From Aphelocoma coerulescens (taxonomy: Eukaryota > Chordata > Aves > Passeriformes > Corvidae), in the NCBI RefSeq assembly GCF_041296385.1, contig NC_091034.1, positions 2,616,807-2,680,806 on the forward strand: a stretch of DNA of 64,000 nt, read 5' to 3'. The position numbers and the translations under genes were made by a program. Positions 12,501 through 25,800 of this stretch are shown in pieces (position 1 is the first letter of the stretch; each line of letters opens with the position of its first letter). The notes under the pieces were generated by a model. That model saw nothing but the letters and a program-made list of their open reading frames with translations, had not been told where the DNA came from and ran no database searches.

Positions 12501-15500
12501 CAAGCCCTAGTTTTCTCCAAAATGTCACTGTTTCAGCCAAGCTGGGTTGCTCAGGTACAAGCCTCACCATGAGCTAAACGCAAAGGTCTGAAATCAGCAC
12601 TCCCCTGCCCTGATGCTGGCGATGTTAGTCAGTCAGTAGCTGCTCTGGAGGTGGAAAAGGGGTGACTAGGCTTCTGGAGACGGGGTTTGGGGTCGGGAAG
12701 CTACCCGATGAGCTCTGTACTTCGGACCAGCACGGCTAGATGGCACTGTGTACTCTTCCAGGAGTGGCACATCCCACCACAGCTCCCATGCCCAGGAATT
12801 TAATAAGCCCAGTATTTTCAGTTGCTGTTGAAGCTCTCCTCTGAAAGACAGCTTATCTGAGAGATGGCGTGGGCTGTTGGGAGTTTTGTCACGGCCAGAG
12901 CACAGGCAAACTTCTCAGGGAGGAAACTGGCAGAATTTTCTGTTTCGGGTTATTTTCACAAAGGCAAGTATGTGTTTGAAGAAGGAAAAAAATGCCATTT
13001 CCATACAACTGTGAACAGCAGAGACAGACCTTGAGTAGTCAGGGCTAGAGTGGACTTACAGCATCACACCTATGGAGATCCTCATGTTCATGTCCTGTTT
13101 ATCCACACTCCAGGAGGAAGATCAACACAATGGAGCACTGGGACAGGGTGTCCCCATGCTGTTATGCCAGTGCTGGTGCAGAAGAGAGGGACCTGGATTT
13201 GGGCCTGCCAGATTCTGAGAAACCAGTCTCAGCTTCCTCTGTCAAGGAGGAATCTGGACACACAGCATCTCTGCCTGGTGGAGGTTCAGCAAGGAACCCT
13301 CTGGGATCTTCTGCCACCCTGGAAGACATTTGGTTACCCAGGCAATGGGCAAAGATCAGAAAAAGGTGGGGGAGGGGCGAAGGGCATTAGATATGAATGG
13401 AGGAGTGGATGAGCAGGGTTAGGCAGGAGAGAAGAGGAACATGAAACCTACCACTGCCTTTTACTGTCTTGAGATTTATTTGTGGGTCAGTTTGAGATGA
13501 GAACCCAAAAGCAGTCTTTACAAAAGGCAGAGCAGTCTGGCCCTCTCTCCCCTTTTTCCCCAGCTGGTGGATTCAAGCCAGGAGGCTACAAGATACCACC
13601 ACACCGTGGTCCCCCAGCTGGGAGCCCACCATCCCTCAATCATCCGCCTGCACAGGAGTTGGGAGAGTTTAACATCTCAGGAGCCGGGCTCCCATGTTCT
13701 CCTCTTGCTACCAGCTGGTCAGGCAGGCTGCCAAGGGTATCCAGGCAGGAAACTGGGCACTTTTCCATCAGGATTTCATCTGCAGTGACGGATCTCCGGG
13801 GAGTATTTCCATCCTGATGAATCAGCAGTCTTAGGTGGGAGATGGGCTGCCCAATGGAGGGGTTAATGTCCAGCACTCAGGAAAGGTGCAAGTCCCCACA
13901 GCAGGCAGGTGTCAGCTAATCCAATCCCCCCCAAATCCATCCCCTGCTGGAGGCCTCTCCTTAATCTCTTACAGTCGGCGTTTGCCCTGGGGCCGCAGAT
14001 CTGATATCTCTTCCGAGCAGGGTGTCAGTGTTAACTATTATAATTCTGGATATTCTTGTTAGCCATGCAAATGTCCAACCCTACGCTGGAATCTCACTTC
14101 ACTCTTCGGCTTCAGCAACATCCTGTGGCAAATTGCTCTATGCAGAGACACTTCTGTTTATCATCCCCGGCCACCACCTGTTCTTCTCGCCACGTTCCTG
14201 GGTTATCCCACAAGGCACTGCAGCTCTCCTCTGCCCTGTTCCCTACTTGACACCACAAAATTTTGGCCTGGCCCTTTATTGCAAAAATCTTTATGGTGAG
14301 ATGGAAAAAGTGTAGTAGCTTGTTGATTCCCTTCCCAAGTCACCCTGGTGAGACACTCCATTGTTTGCATCTGCTTGTGACAGAATCCACTGTGTCCATG
14401 GAAAGTGCTTCAAGAAAAACCATCCCATGTGAATCAGGACTGCAGCCCAAGCCCCTTGCAGTCAGCATAGCCCTGGGGTCAAAAGCCCCCCTCCAATAGG
14501 AAGGCAACAGGTAAATATGCTGGGACAGGGTAAGAGGCAGTTTTCTGCTACTACTCTGCATGAGGTTCCAATTTATCCCATTGGAAGCAGGTGTAGACCT
14601 CAAATGGAGACCAAATGGCAATGGGACAGAAAAATGTTAACAAGTCAAAAATCAGCAAGTGCTGCGCTAAGTTCTGTAGTGTGATTAATAAAACAAACAT
14701 GTGAAAAAAGATTTCAGTTTCAACACATGGCCAGAAATGCAGCGTGTTGTGCTATCAGGGCTATTTTGCCTTCTGAACACCCGCCTCTCTGTTTGGGTTC
14801 ACACTAAAACACTCTAACATGCTTTCAATTTTTTTTTTTATTTTAATTTTATTTTTACAAATGCTCAAACTTTCCTGTTGCAAATTATTCTTGGCTGGGT
14901 TACAAGTAAAATGGCCATGTATAGCCATTTCTTTAAAAAAAACAAAGCATGAAAACCGGTTTATGAGATATTTTGGTTGAATGTTTTTTTTCCTATGCGA
15001 ACATGTGGTGAAAGTTCAGGAGTTTTCACTTTTTTCCACCCAAAAGTTCCTCTTAAGCTGAAGCTCAACCTCCAGCATCTTTAACATGATCTCACCTTTA
15101 CAGACCATCGGCTTGAAAAGAATATTGCTACTAAAAATGCCTGGGAGCATCTCCCTCTGTGGCCTCTTTCACTGCAAAAAAGCTGTCTGGGACTGCTGTC
15201 ACTGACAGCCTGAGCCATGATAAGTCACAACTCATCCCACTGCAAAATTATGACTTTGGCATGAAAATCATGATTAAACCAGTAATAGACAAGTAAATCT
15301 CATTTGCCTGTGGTCCCAGGTGCTCTCAGTCTGTAGGTTTGAACCACGAAGGAGAGAAATTTTTGGGGGCAGGCTGTGAAAGAAAAGTTTCATGCAAGCA
15401 CACAATGCCACTAAGCTGATAATTTAAGGAAAATAATGAACATTATCAAGAGTCATAAAGAGCCTTGCTGCAAGAACTGGCGCACCTTCAGCAGCTCCAC

Positions 15501-17455
15501 AAAAATATCCCCACCTCATGAGAGTTCATGGGCAGTTTTGGGATAATTAACCCCCAAGCACATTAAGTCCAAGAAAAACTAATTACTTTCACAGAACAAA
15601 ACAGATTGTTTTACAGGCAATGTTGTTCTTTGGTCTGTCTCTTCTGGAAAATGGCACCAGTTAAACAAAATCAATTTTATTAACTGACAGTGCTGTGAAA
15701 AGATTTATGGAAAAGGATTGTTTGATGGGCTTTTAATAACAGACCTGATGCCCATTACCAGGGCTGACAAGGTGCACATGCTGGACAAGAGAGATCATCT
15801 GAGCTGGAGACCTTTCACAGTCTGGCCAGAAAGGGGTTTTTGTGCTTCTTCCTCCAGCGAGTCCTAAATCAAACATTTAGCATTAGTCATAGGACTCAGT
15901 TAATGGTACAAGCCTGTTACCCAGAGAGGTGGTTTTCATCCTGTTTGATGCCATTGTGCTGGGCTCCATTCAATCAAAGCTCACGCCAGGCTCATTCTTT
16001 GCTTGCAGGGCAGCCTTCCCTCAGCGTTGCCCTGGCACCTGCCATTCCTCGCCACACTGGAAGGGAACAAGCAATGGACAGCCTGTAGCAGCCCAGGGTC
16101 TTGGGCTGAGTTGCCCCAGAAGTCGTGCTGAGTCCTGCAGGGACAGATTGCCTCTCTGCCCCAGAGGCCTTGCTGGAGATTGTTTGGGTAAGTTGTGATG
16201 GATCGTGTCCCGATGTCGAGAGTCGAGGTGCAGCGGGAGGCTGAGAAACTTACCACTGAAAATGTTTTAAAGCAAAGGGAACATCAAAAGATCTCCAGGA
16301 AATGGCAAACACCCAGAGTTCAGCAATCTCTGAAACAGATCCCCTCCTCCCATCTCCATGTCTGGATAAGAGAGACTCCCAAGAAAAAGGGCGATCAAGA
16401 TCAGAGAAGATGGTAAGCTATAAATCAACCACCTCTCTCTTTTCACCTCCCTCCCTGTGCCCTCCAGTCTTAGGAAACCTCTGGAGCCTCAAGACACAAA
16501 TTCAAACAGCAAGATGACTCCTCCTGTCTCCTCCTCAAGGGACTTGCCCTAGTGCAGCCCCCAAGCCTTCCTCGAAATGCCGCCCAGCTCACAGAGGTGC
16601 TGGGTGGGAAGCATGAACATTCTCTCCAGCACTGCAGATTTTATCTGACATGCCAGATTTAGACCCTTCCAGAAAAGTCAAATCAGCCTTAGAATACTCA
16701 GATTCACTGTCTACCACTGGAACAACATTCTTCTAAAAATCTGAGAGGCTGAACACAAGGTTAGGAGGCTTTGAGCCCAGCAGAGCTCAGCCCTGAGCAC
16801 ACAGACCTGGTCATTAGGAACACACCTTACCCCACATGCCATGTACTCCACAGTACATCAGGAGCTGCTCCCCAGCATAGGGCAGCCTCCTCTTCTCCTG
16901 ATGGCCAGGCAGGTGGCAGTGAGCCAGCCCTGGGTTTTAACACCGAGATGCATTTTTCAGGTGGGTTGATTTGGGGCATTCCCAATAGTGAATGTGCCTC
17001 TTGGAGGTAACAAGGCCAAGCTGAGCCCCTTCTCCTCCAAGTTCAGAGCCTCCTTCACCTCTGAGCATCCCACTGCAATATGGGGTGCAGTATACAGATG
17101 GGTGAGGAGAAGACATGTATGGAAGAAGACAGAAACACAAGGCAGGTTTTGCCCTTCAGCATGGCGGTGAAGCAGCAATGCAGAGAGTGTAGCATGTCTC
17201 CGATGTAAGGGGATATGGCCCTTGGTGGGTGCTGGCTCTGGTTCAGGAGGATGTTTTATGTGCACACATGCATTAGTGCAGTTGCCAGGTTACTGGGCAG
17301 ACAAACTATGTTCAGCCTTTCTGAGTGAGGTCTCCTGCCCACAAGGCTGGGTCAGGAGCAGAAGTGGCAGCAGCCCCAGTCTGTGTGTCAGCAATTCAAG
17401 GGGCTGTGACGTGGCCTCAAGCCACAGAGCAGGAGCCCAAAGACAAAGAGAGGAA
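9526..17455. other. Long unique non-coding stretch
   Basis: No exon, RNA gene or mobile element is firmly recognised in these ~7.9 kb. The segment at about 10165-10250, with repeated 'atcatga' words, vaguely resembles an ancient amniote interspersed repeat but is too weak to call. 12600-12760 is locally CpG-richer than its neighbours. A conserved-looking AT-rich block is listed separately. Confidence 0.45.
14640..15780. promoter_or_regulatory. Candidate conserved non-coding/enhancer block
   Basis: About 1.1 kb has low CpG, high AT content and many homeodomain-type TAATTA/ATTAAC cores, notably in 15200-15760: ATGATTAAA near 15270, 'ggataattaaccccc' near 15541, 'ctaattactttcac' near 15580 and 'caattttattaactg' near 15671. 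There are no stop-free frames or repeat landmarks. This texture is typical of deeply conserved developmental enhancers, but the call is inference from composition alone. Confidence 0.25.
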
Positions 17456-17615
17456 GAAAAGAAAAGAAAAGAAAAGAAAAGAAAAGAAAAGAAAAGAAAA
17501 GAAAAGAAAAGAAAAGAAAAGAAAAGAAAAGAAAAGAAAAGAAAAGAAAAGAAAAGAAAAGAAAAGAAAAGAAAAGAAAAGAAAAGAAAAGAAAAGAAAA
17601 GAAAAGAAAAGAAAA
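17456..17615 (+). repeat. (GAAAA)32 block of a compound purine array
   Basis: Thirty-two perfect GAAAA units. This is the first of three in-register homogeneous blocks in a 490-bp all-purine array of 98 pentamers (17456-17945). The preceding 'gaggaa' at 17450-17455 is the likely seed. The periodic translations through it (Lys/Glu/Arg on one strand, Phe/Leu/Ser/Pro on the other) are artefacts of the five-base unit. Confidence 0.99.
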
Positions 17616-17830
17616 GGGAAGGGAAGGGAAGGGAAGGGAAGGGAAGGGAAGGGAAGGGAAGGGAAGGGAAGGGAAGGGAAGGGAAGGGAAGGGAAGGGAA
17701 GGGAAGGGAAGGGAAGGGAAGGGAAGGGAAGGGAAGGGAAGGGAAGGGAAGGGAAGGGAAGGGAAGGGAAGGGAAGGGAAGGGAAGGGAAGGGAAGGGAA
17801 GGGAAGGGAAGGGAAGGGAAGGGAAGGGAA
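17616..17830 (+). repeat. (GGGAA)43 block of a compound purine array
   Basis: Forty-three perfect GGGAA units. The GGG runs are separated by AA throughout, so any four successive units fit the classic G-quadruplex rule (four G-triplets with short loops). The block therefore offers many overlapping three-tetrad quadruplexes on the plus strand. The boundary with the GAAAA block is abrupt and in register. Confidence 0.99.
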
Positions 17831-17945
17831 GGAAAGGGAAGGAAAGGAAAGGAAAGGAAAGGAAAGGAAAGGAAAGGAAAGGAAAGGAAAGGAAAGGAAA
17901 GGAAAGGAAAGGAAAGGAAAGGAAAGGAAAGGAAAGGAAAGGAAA
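17831..17945 (+). repeat. (GGAAA)n block of a compound purine array
   Basis: Twenty-three pentamers: twenty-two GGAAA and one GGGAA (at 17836-17840). This is the third in-register block of the array. The single GGGAA near its left edge marks the junction with the middle block. The array ends with 'aagaaggg' into unique sequence. Confidence 0.99.
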
Positions 17946-20900
17946 AAGAAGGGATGCTGGGGGGACACTGAGTAGCATCCCCCATTAATTCCACATCTGC
18001 GGTACACCTGGCCTGAGCAGATTGACCCTCCCCAGCTTCATCATATCTCCAGCATCTCCTATGGCAAAGACAAGCTGCCACAGGGAGGGAAGGGACATCT
18101 CATTTTTGGCATGGACTTGCTGCACAAATCAGTTCTCACATTCCCCTGCTCCTCTTGCTTGTCCTCATCTAGGGGAAAGCAAAAGCTTTGCCCTGCTCCA
18201 TCTCCCCACTTCTAGGCAGCACAGGTGGCTCCTGACTTGGACCTTCTTGGTTTTATGACCTGGACAGCCCCTGCTGCTTGGGACAATCTGCACTTTGTGA
18301 CCATCCTTACTTAAAGTAAATATTCTGGACTAGGCTCCCAAGTCCCATTGGTAAGATCTAACTCCTAAATCCCATTAACTTCCTGCTCTTTTCACCTAAC
18401 CTGCATCTAACCAGTTAGTTGCAGGAGAAGCAATAGCCAGACAGTTGGGGTATGCGAGTGTAAACACTTTTAGGGAATTGGTGCAAACAGTCCCTGGAAC
18501 TTGCCTGGAACATACACTTACGGGGGAATTTCTGAACTAACATGAACCCCCACGCTCTCAGAAGGTCACATTTGGTGGTGGATAAATCAGGGAGCACAGA
18601 GGGAGCAGAAGAGAGGGAGTCATTGGGAGAAAGGTGTGGGATGAGTTGGTTTCAACATGGCCATGGTGGGAGCAATGTCTACTGAGCTAGAGCAGGAGCA
18701 AACAGGGTCAGGATTTGGAGCAGGGAGGGCAGCAGGAGGGATTAAGCCCTGCAAGGAGGCTGGATTGGGGGGCAAAACTCATGCTGGGGGTGGCTAGCAG
18801 TAAAAGGTTTGGGGCAGGCAGGGAAAAGCTGTGGACAGAGTTCATTACGTGTAACAGAGAGATTTGGGGGGGGAATAGATAGGGCATAAAGGTGTCCAGG
18901 GTCAAAGTCACACATAAAGTCCCTGAAGTACAGGGGGAAACAGAGGAATTTTAGAAGCAGGTGTTCCTCATGGGAGAGGGGATCCTGAGGGCTGTGCAAG
19001 AGTGGATGCACAGGGGCAGCCAAGCAGGGGACACAAGCTCCCAGCCAGGCAGGTGTGGGGCTGGTGGACCCCCCTCCATGCCCTGGTGCTCCTGGGGGGA
19101 GAGGGGGCTGACTCTGAGGTGTTTCCTGGGCACCAAGCCACCAGGGGCTCCCATGGGGGCTGTAACTCCAGCTCAGCCTCCATCCTGCTGTCAGGCCCTG
19201 TGCCCAGAGCTTGTTATTGCAGGTGCAGGGCAGCATTCCCCCCTGCCCCCCGGCCTGTCCCTGTCCGCTCCACTGTATCCTCTCCCCTTCACACACCAGC
19301 CACCCTGCAAGAAGCAGTTTAGGGTGTTCCAGGGCTGCCCTATCCTGCCAGGGTCCCTGCTTCTTTACCCCTGCATCCTTCTTCCCTCCCCAGATGGTTT
19401 CTATCTCCTCATCCAGGATTTGTGTTCATCACACCAAGTCCATCTTGCAAAACTGCCAGCACAGACAGGTCACCCCACAGAGTCCATGGTCAAAAGCTTG
19501 GGTGGCTTTGGCCACCAAGGATCACCACCAGCATCCTGATGTCCTCCCACTGGGATCCACGGGGCAGGAGGAATTACCCTTACCCCTCCCGTGGTCCTCT
19601 CCCATCTGCCTTCCGCTCTGCTCTCCACCATCTCCCCAGAGTCTGCAGACCAGCCTTCTCCAGAGGCCACCCAGTAACCCCCCATCTCCCTCAGCCTCCC
19701 CAGGGCCCTTCTGCTGCATTTGAGCACCACCCAGCACTCCCCAGGTTCCAGACCCTCTGAGCTGCAGCCAAAAGCTGCTCCAAACCTGGTTCCAGCCACC
19801 TTCCACCTTGCAGCATGACCTTGGGTCCATGGAGACCCTGGGGGACTGCAAAAATTCAGGGACTGTTCTGTCCCCCCAAAACACCTCTGCCAGCACTGTC
19901 GTACCCCCAGCCCCCAGTGCTGGACACTGCAGCTGCATGTGGAGCACACAGAGAGTTTGTGATTTTATTCCCTTTGGAGCAGAGCCAGGCATTGAGCCGA
20001 ACAACCCCTCCTGTTAAAAACAGCTCTTTGACATCTTTAATGACCTCAGCCCAGGGAGGCAGCAGCTTCTGAGAGTAGAGTGCTACCAGTAGGAGCTCAG
20101 CATCTCAGCCAAACAATGCCTGGTCCTCTTCAGGCTCTGTAAACCCCTCTTCCAGCTCTTCTCTGATGGGTTTGCCTGTGAGGATAACCAGGGACTGCTT
20201 CCGTGCATCGGTGCCACATCTTATCATGTGCCAAGTGTTTGCAAAGCCCCCTACACTTTGTCTTGCTTTTCCCAGGGCTGGAGCTCAGTTCCTCCCCTTC
20301 ACCTTGGCCATCTGCGCAGCTCCCACCTCTCCGCTTTGCGGGGGCAGGAGAGTGCAGGCATGGAGGCAATTAAAGGCAAAGCCTGGTAAAAACCAGCATT
20401 CCCATGCCCTGGCCTTGGCCTTGCTTAAACACCTTGAAGCATTCCAGCACCGAACATAAAAGAACAAGTAGTGTTGTTCATGGTGACTTAAGGGCTTGCA
20501 AACCTGAACCTCTTCTGCGCTGCACTGGCTGCTCCTGGGAGTCCCTGCAAGTATTTTAAGCACAGGTCTATAAATGTTTTAAAATACGGGAACATCTGTA
20601 AGCAGTTTCAAAATAAAAAGTGAAAATTAGAAAGAGCCCTTCCTTAAAAAAAACACGAGCAGTAGTGTCTGCATCTGCTGGTGAGGAGCAGGACCCCTGC
20701 CCAGGTATGGGTGCTTCCAGCACAGCTCTGAAATAAAGTGACACTCTGGACATGTCGGGCAGGCACAGAATGACTCAGAGAGGTTTATGAAGTAGGAAGT
20801 TCATAAAGGCATAAAGTTCTAAGGGCTTGGTGTCCAGATCTCCTTCAGCTGGGTGGTGAATAATAAGGTGAAAGCTGATGATCGCACATGTGGTGCAGGA

Positions 20901-22737
20901 GTGGTGGAAGGTGCTGAATGGGCTGCAGAAATCTGGGAAGGGCAGAAATGTTTGGGTTTGAATTAATGCCCTGATGTACAAATACTGGAGGCCAGGGATG
21001 CAGGAAGCCACAAAAAGAGAGTCATGGTGACCATGGCTGTCTTCTTTAGCCAGCCCCCACGTACATATGCACTGTGCCCTCCATGCTGGGAGTGCTCAGA
21101 GGTTTCATGGGAAGAGCTCCCTTCCACTGCCCTTCAGCACCCCTACAAGCTCACAGAGACATTGGGATGATGTTGGCTGCTGGGCCACTTTCCTGCTCCT
21201 TGCAGGGTCCTGTACCGGCTCTGAGGTATCTGAGATGCCCTTCTATACTCAAGAGAGCCCCACCTCCCCCCAGCCTGCTGGAGGCTCTGGCACCCACTCG
21301 AGCTGGTGCAGGCAGCATGTCCCACTGCACTTAGATCTCTTTAGATCACTGTGTCCACACCAAAGGCAGCAGGTCTTGAAAGCTCCCTCCTCCTGTCCCA
21401 GCTTTAATCATCTCCAGAGCACCAACCTGTAGGTGCTCATCTGTGATGGAGGGGATCTGTTGTGCTTCTTTGCCCTCATGTTACTTGAAAAAGGGAAAGA
21501 CAAGAGCAGATTTGTCCTTCCCTGGAAGAACACAGGACACTGATGCAAAGAGAGTAAGACAGAGTTGAAGGGTGGAGAAAAACATGATTGAGACAAAAAT
21601 ATCTCCAGGAAAGGAGACTATGGCTGAGGAAAGGCTGTGAATATGCTGAAAGAAGCGGGGAATAGACTGATGGCCTGGCCTCAGAGGTGACAGCAGAGCA
21701 AGATTTCTTAGGGGCACAGAGAGGGATTATCACAAGGTGACTGAGTGCTAAAAGAAGGGCAGAGAGGGCAAGGAGAGACAGGCCTACAGTCCTAATTTTT
21801 TTGATTTTATCATCTTTAGCTTAATATAATATTCTGCATTTTCTTTCTCTAACTCTTCCAATTTATGTCCTAAAAACACCTTGTGATTCAACCTGGAGAA
21901 GGCCTGGCTTGACAGGAGAGGTCTGGTCAGCACACAGTCCCATCTTTGCACAGTACTGCTAGCCTTGTGCTTTCTGAAGCTACTGAAATAACAGCCCTGG
22001 AACACCATCAGGCTTATTTCTCCAACCTTTTACACTTGATTCATGCCTGAGCAAAGATGTAGGAGAAAGAGCATCTGAGTGTCATCTGAACCTTTTGGTC
22101 AAGGCCCAAAATGGAGCACTGACCTTTGGTACGTGAGCTCTGTGAAAAACCCCCATGAGCTTTTCACTGTGCTCCCAAGGTGCTTTCCACCTCCTGGTCC
22201 AACAGAACTGATGCACAGCACAGTTCAGCCCAGCAGCTTGTGGCCCAAGGCAGAAAGTACCTCAATTTGTTGTTCAGAATCAGTGCAATAGCTGCTTGGC
22301 ATTGTCACAGTGCAGTGTCCCAGCACCCATGCTCAGTGAATCCTGTCCCTGCAGTCAACTGAGTCTGGGGACAAAGCCACTGAACTTCACAGCTGTTTTT
22401 TCATCTCCAAGTGCCTAACTGCAGGTGGCTCAGGACACAGCTTCAGTTACTCTTCGTGGTTCAGGAATTTCTTTTTTTCTCTCTGAGAACACGCCGCCCT
22501 GAGCTCCTTGAATTTTCTACAGTTGTGGTCTCATCTTCCCAATTCTCCCACGTGAACTCAGACCCCCTTCCCCATGAGGATTTGGCCTCTTCTGCCTGCT
22601 TCAAACCTGATGCTCCTGCTTACTGACCCCACAGGACCTTGCTCCCAGCCTGCCTGGCATGACTTGCTTGACACAACTGGAGATGTCCCATACATCTGAG
22701 GCTCTGATCCATTTTTCTACCACTTGAGCTGCTTGGA
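17946..22737. other. Unique non-coding sequence
   Basis: No exon, RNA gene or mobile element is recognised. The part at 18960-19900 is GC-richer and carries several overlapping open frames of 100-190 codons with proline/serine-rich composition. None shows a domain, and they compete on both strands, so no gene is called. Confidence 0.5.
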
Positions 22738-22895
22738 GGATCACAGAATGATGAAATATGCTGAGTTGGAAGGCACCCACAAGGTTCATTGAGTCCAGCT
22801 CCTGGCCCTGCACAGGACACCCCAACAATCCCACCCTGTGCCTAAGAGTGTTGTCCACACACTCCTTGGGCTCTGTCAGATTTGGGGCTGTGGCC
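22738..22895 (-). mobile_element. CR1 LINE 3' fragment
   Basis: The minus strand is a short CR1 3' end. On the plus strand it begins with the tail 'gatcacagaatgatgaaat' at about 22739, then 'tgagttggaaggcacccaca' at 22762, 'agctcctggccctgcacag' at 22797 and 'tgggctctgtcagatttggg' at about 22867. It is similar in layout to the copies at 5503 and 61765. It is truncated after ~160 bp. Confidence 0.85.
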
Positions 22896-25800
22896 ACTTT
22901 GAGCCTCTCATCGAGCTGGATTTGGGAAATGCCTGTCAGGGAAAAGAAGGGAGGAGTTACCCTGCAGAAATACCTTATGACCCTTTTCAGACCTCTCCCA
23001 GCATCATATCGGTTCCCATACCAGTCAGCTCCCTGTGTTCTTTGGCTGTGGTCTTTCTGCTGTGACCTTCTTGCTGCACCCCTGGCACAACCTGGTTGTT
23101 CTTGCTGGGTCTTCAACATGGGCTATGCTATCACTGCCTTTATTTGCAAGTAGGCATCAATCTTCCTCTGGGTTTGTGGTGGAGGTTATTCAGCAGCAGG
23201 ATTATTTTTTGACATGTAATGGATGGCTGCACCTGGAGGCCATCCAGACCAGCACTTTGTCATGCAAGGAACTGTATGAACACCTCCATGGGAGAGACTG
23301 ACATTTGTGCAGATGAGTCACCAGTGGAGGCGACAGATTGTGGTTACCAAACAGTTGGAGGTCTCTAGAGAAGGGGTGCAGCTTGTGGACACTTCCTCCA
23401 CAGACTGGCTGATTTTAAAGCACTGTTTTGTGGGGCAAAAAGAGGCTCATATGTTGCGGGTTGTTTCATTTTCTGCCCCTTTTTTGCTACCAAACTTTGG
23501 AGAAGAAACAGTCCAGAGGGTCACCATCCTTGTCCTCTCACACTCTGCTCCCCAACCCCTACAAGGCAGCAAGATTTCAGCTATGTCTTTCTGCCTTCGT
23601 GTTTCAGTGCTGGAGAAAGAAAAAGAAGACCATGGAAAGAAGGACAAAGAATAGAATTTTAAAGGAATGACAAATGCAGGGCTCAGCTTGCCCTGCCAGG
23701 AGATTTCATGTACATGATGCAATGAAATCTCTTCTTTATGGTGTTTGTAGGAAGGCTTTGCCTCTGTCACCAGCAGACCTCAGTCTCCCCTCTGCCCACT
23801 TTGCCAGAATGGGATTTTCTTTGTGTTTTTTTCCTCTCTCACCCTCCTGCACAGTTTCCCAGTCACCACATTTTTTCCAGTCCCTTGTCTGTATGACCTG
23901 TTCCATAACAAGCTCCAGTCTCGCACCAATAATCTTCAGCTCAAGGTTTTTAGGGCCACAGAGACCAGTCCCAGCAAACCTCCCCTTCACCTTCCATACC
24001 TCATTCTCCCCCCGAGGCCTTGGCTGTCCAAGCATCCCTTGCCCTGGTTTGCATTGGGGTTAACAGCCCAGCTGTTCCCTCCAGCTGAGAGCAGCTGTGC
24101 AGTGAGAGGGGACGTGTCACTGGCCCCTTATGTGCTGTGTTTGGCATGAACACAACAGTTTTGCCCCCAGTCTGCAAACATGGTGAAATAATTACAAATA
24201 AGACATAAATGACTCAGCCAGTGGGAACAGTGTGAGTGCAGATGGTGGCAGATTTAGAAAGACAAATATCTCCTATCTGGTCCTAGAAGTATGTCTTCAG
24301 CCAAGTCTTCCAGGAACCTCAGTGTCCAACAAGCAGAGCCCTCAGCCTTGGCATATCTTAGCAAACTCAGATCTTAGGTTTGCAAAACAAGCCCAGGAGT
24401 TTTTGGAGGTTTCAGACATGCTCTGTCAGAAAGAAGTCTCCCAGGTTTGCAAAGAAACATTATCCAAGGAGAGGAGCTTATCCAGAGTGCTTCCAACGTG
24501 AAGTGGACTCCAGCAGGGTGTAATCTGGGTGCTCTGTGGAAGCACAGAATCATGTGGATCAAGTAAGGCAATGACTTTGGAGAGCAAGACAAGCTACAAG
24601 GCCTGGTAGAGAATTGCCAGGAGCAGGGCTGAACCCACCCCAGTGATACTGCATGAACATTGTCCAGCTCAGGAGAAACGGGTACTTTACCTTCCACCCT
24701 CTGGGAGCCATCTCAGCTGCCTACTAACAGCTGTGTGGGAGTGTGGAGAGCTCTGCAGAGGCAGCAGATCCCCTCCCTGGGGCACTGGGATGTGCCAGTA
24801 TTGGTTTCACCATGATTTGGACCCAGACCTAGAAATCTCCAAGTTACCCATGATGGAGCCAGGCTCTGGCATGCAGCCTTCAGCAAGGTGGGCGGCTGGA
24901 AGAGTTCAGGCACATCTCCTTTGGCCCTCTGGCTGCTTCCCATCAGAAATGCAGAAAACTGAACTCTCTCCTCAAAAACTTTTCAATTTTGATGAGTCAG
25001 CAAAGGTGTTGGCAGGTTTTGTGACTTGCCTGCAAGTGAATGCTTGTTGATTCTCACCCTCCTCCAGGAGGTCCAAGCTGACCTCGGGCTCTGCTTTCCC
25101 CATAAACACGTTACATCATGCAGGTACTGGCCCAGTGTCATGCCTGGATGAGGGCTGGAGCTTTACAGCAGAACGTCTAGGGTTAAAATAGATTTCATGC
25201 TAATATTGTCTATAAACTCATGTGAGAGATGAAAGCAAGGGCTCCAGAGTCAGGAAGCTGCCTTTATCACACCATGCTGATAGTGTGTGATAGGAGGCAG
25301 TCACTGTTCCTTTACCAGCCTGGGAAAAGAGGGAATTTCATAGCCTGCTGCCTGTGGGACGTTGTGCTCGGAGGCTGTGCCCTGTGCTGCTGGTCTGAGA
25401 GTGCAGCGACAGTGCACAGAGCATGGCAGATACAGGCTGGAGCCACCCAGGGCTGCATGGCTTTGACAGCATCCTCTGTGCAGGCAGTAGGGCCACCATG
25501 CTCTTGCTACAGCCACAGCTGGAGAGCAGAGGAGACTACTTGTGTCAGTGACACCAATGAGCAGAGCTGTGCCCTTCGGCTTGTCCTGGTTTGTCCATCC
25601 CCACATGGAAAGCACCGTATGCTTTCCCAGGAAGGAGACCAGCCCCAGCCTGGTTCAAAGGTCAGCTGGCCAGAACAGAAGCCAGGCATGAAGCTCAAGC
25701 CCTGTGCTGGTGGAATCCTGTGTCCATCCTGCTGACACTGTGCCCGGGACATCAGCATTCCCTGTTGGAGGAGCACCCCTGGTGGTGCTGCTGTCGCGCA

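Noticed and set aside
17222..18081. Open frames of 196-263 codons through the second pentamer array
   Set aside because: Same artefact: the non-repeat ends are short and carry no recognisable domain.
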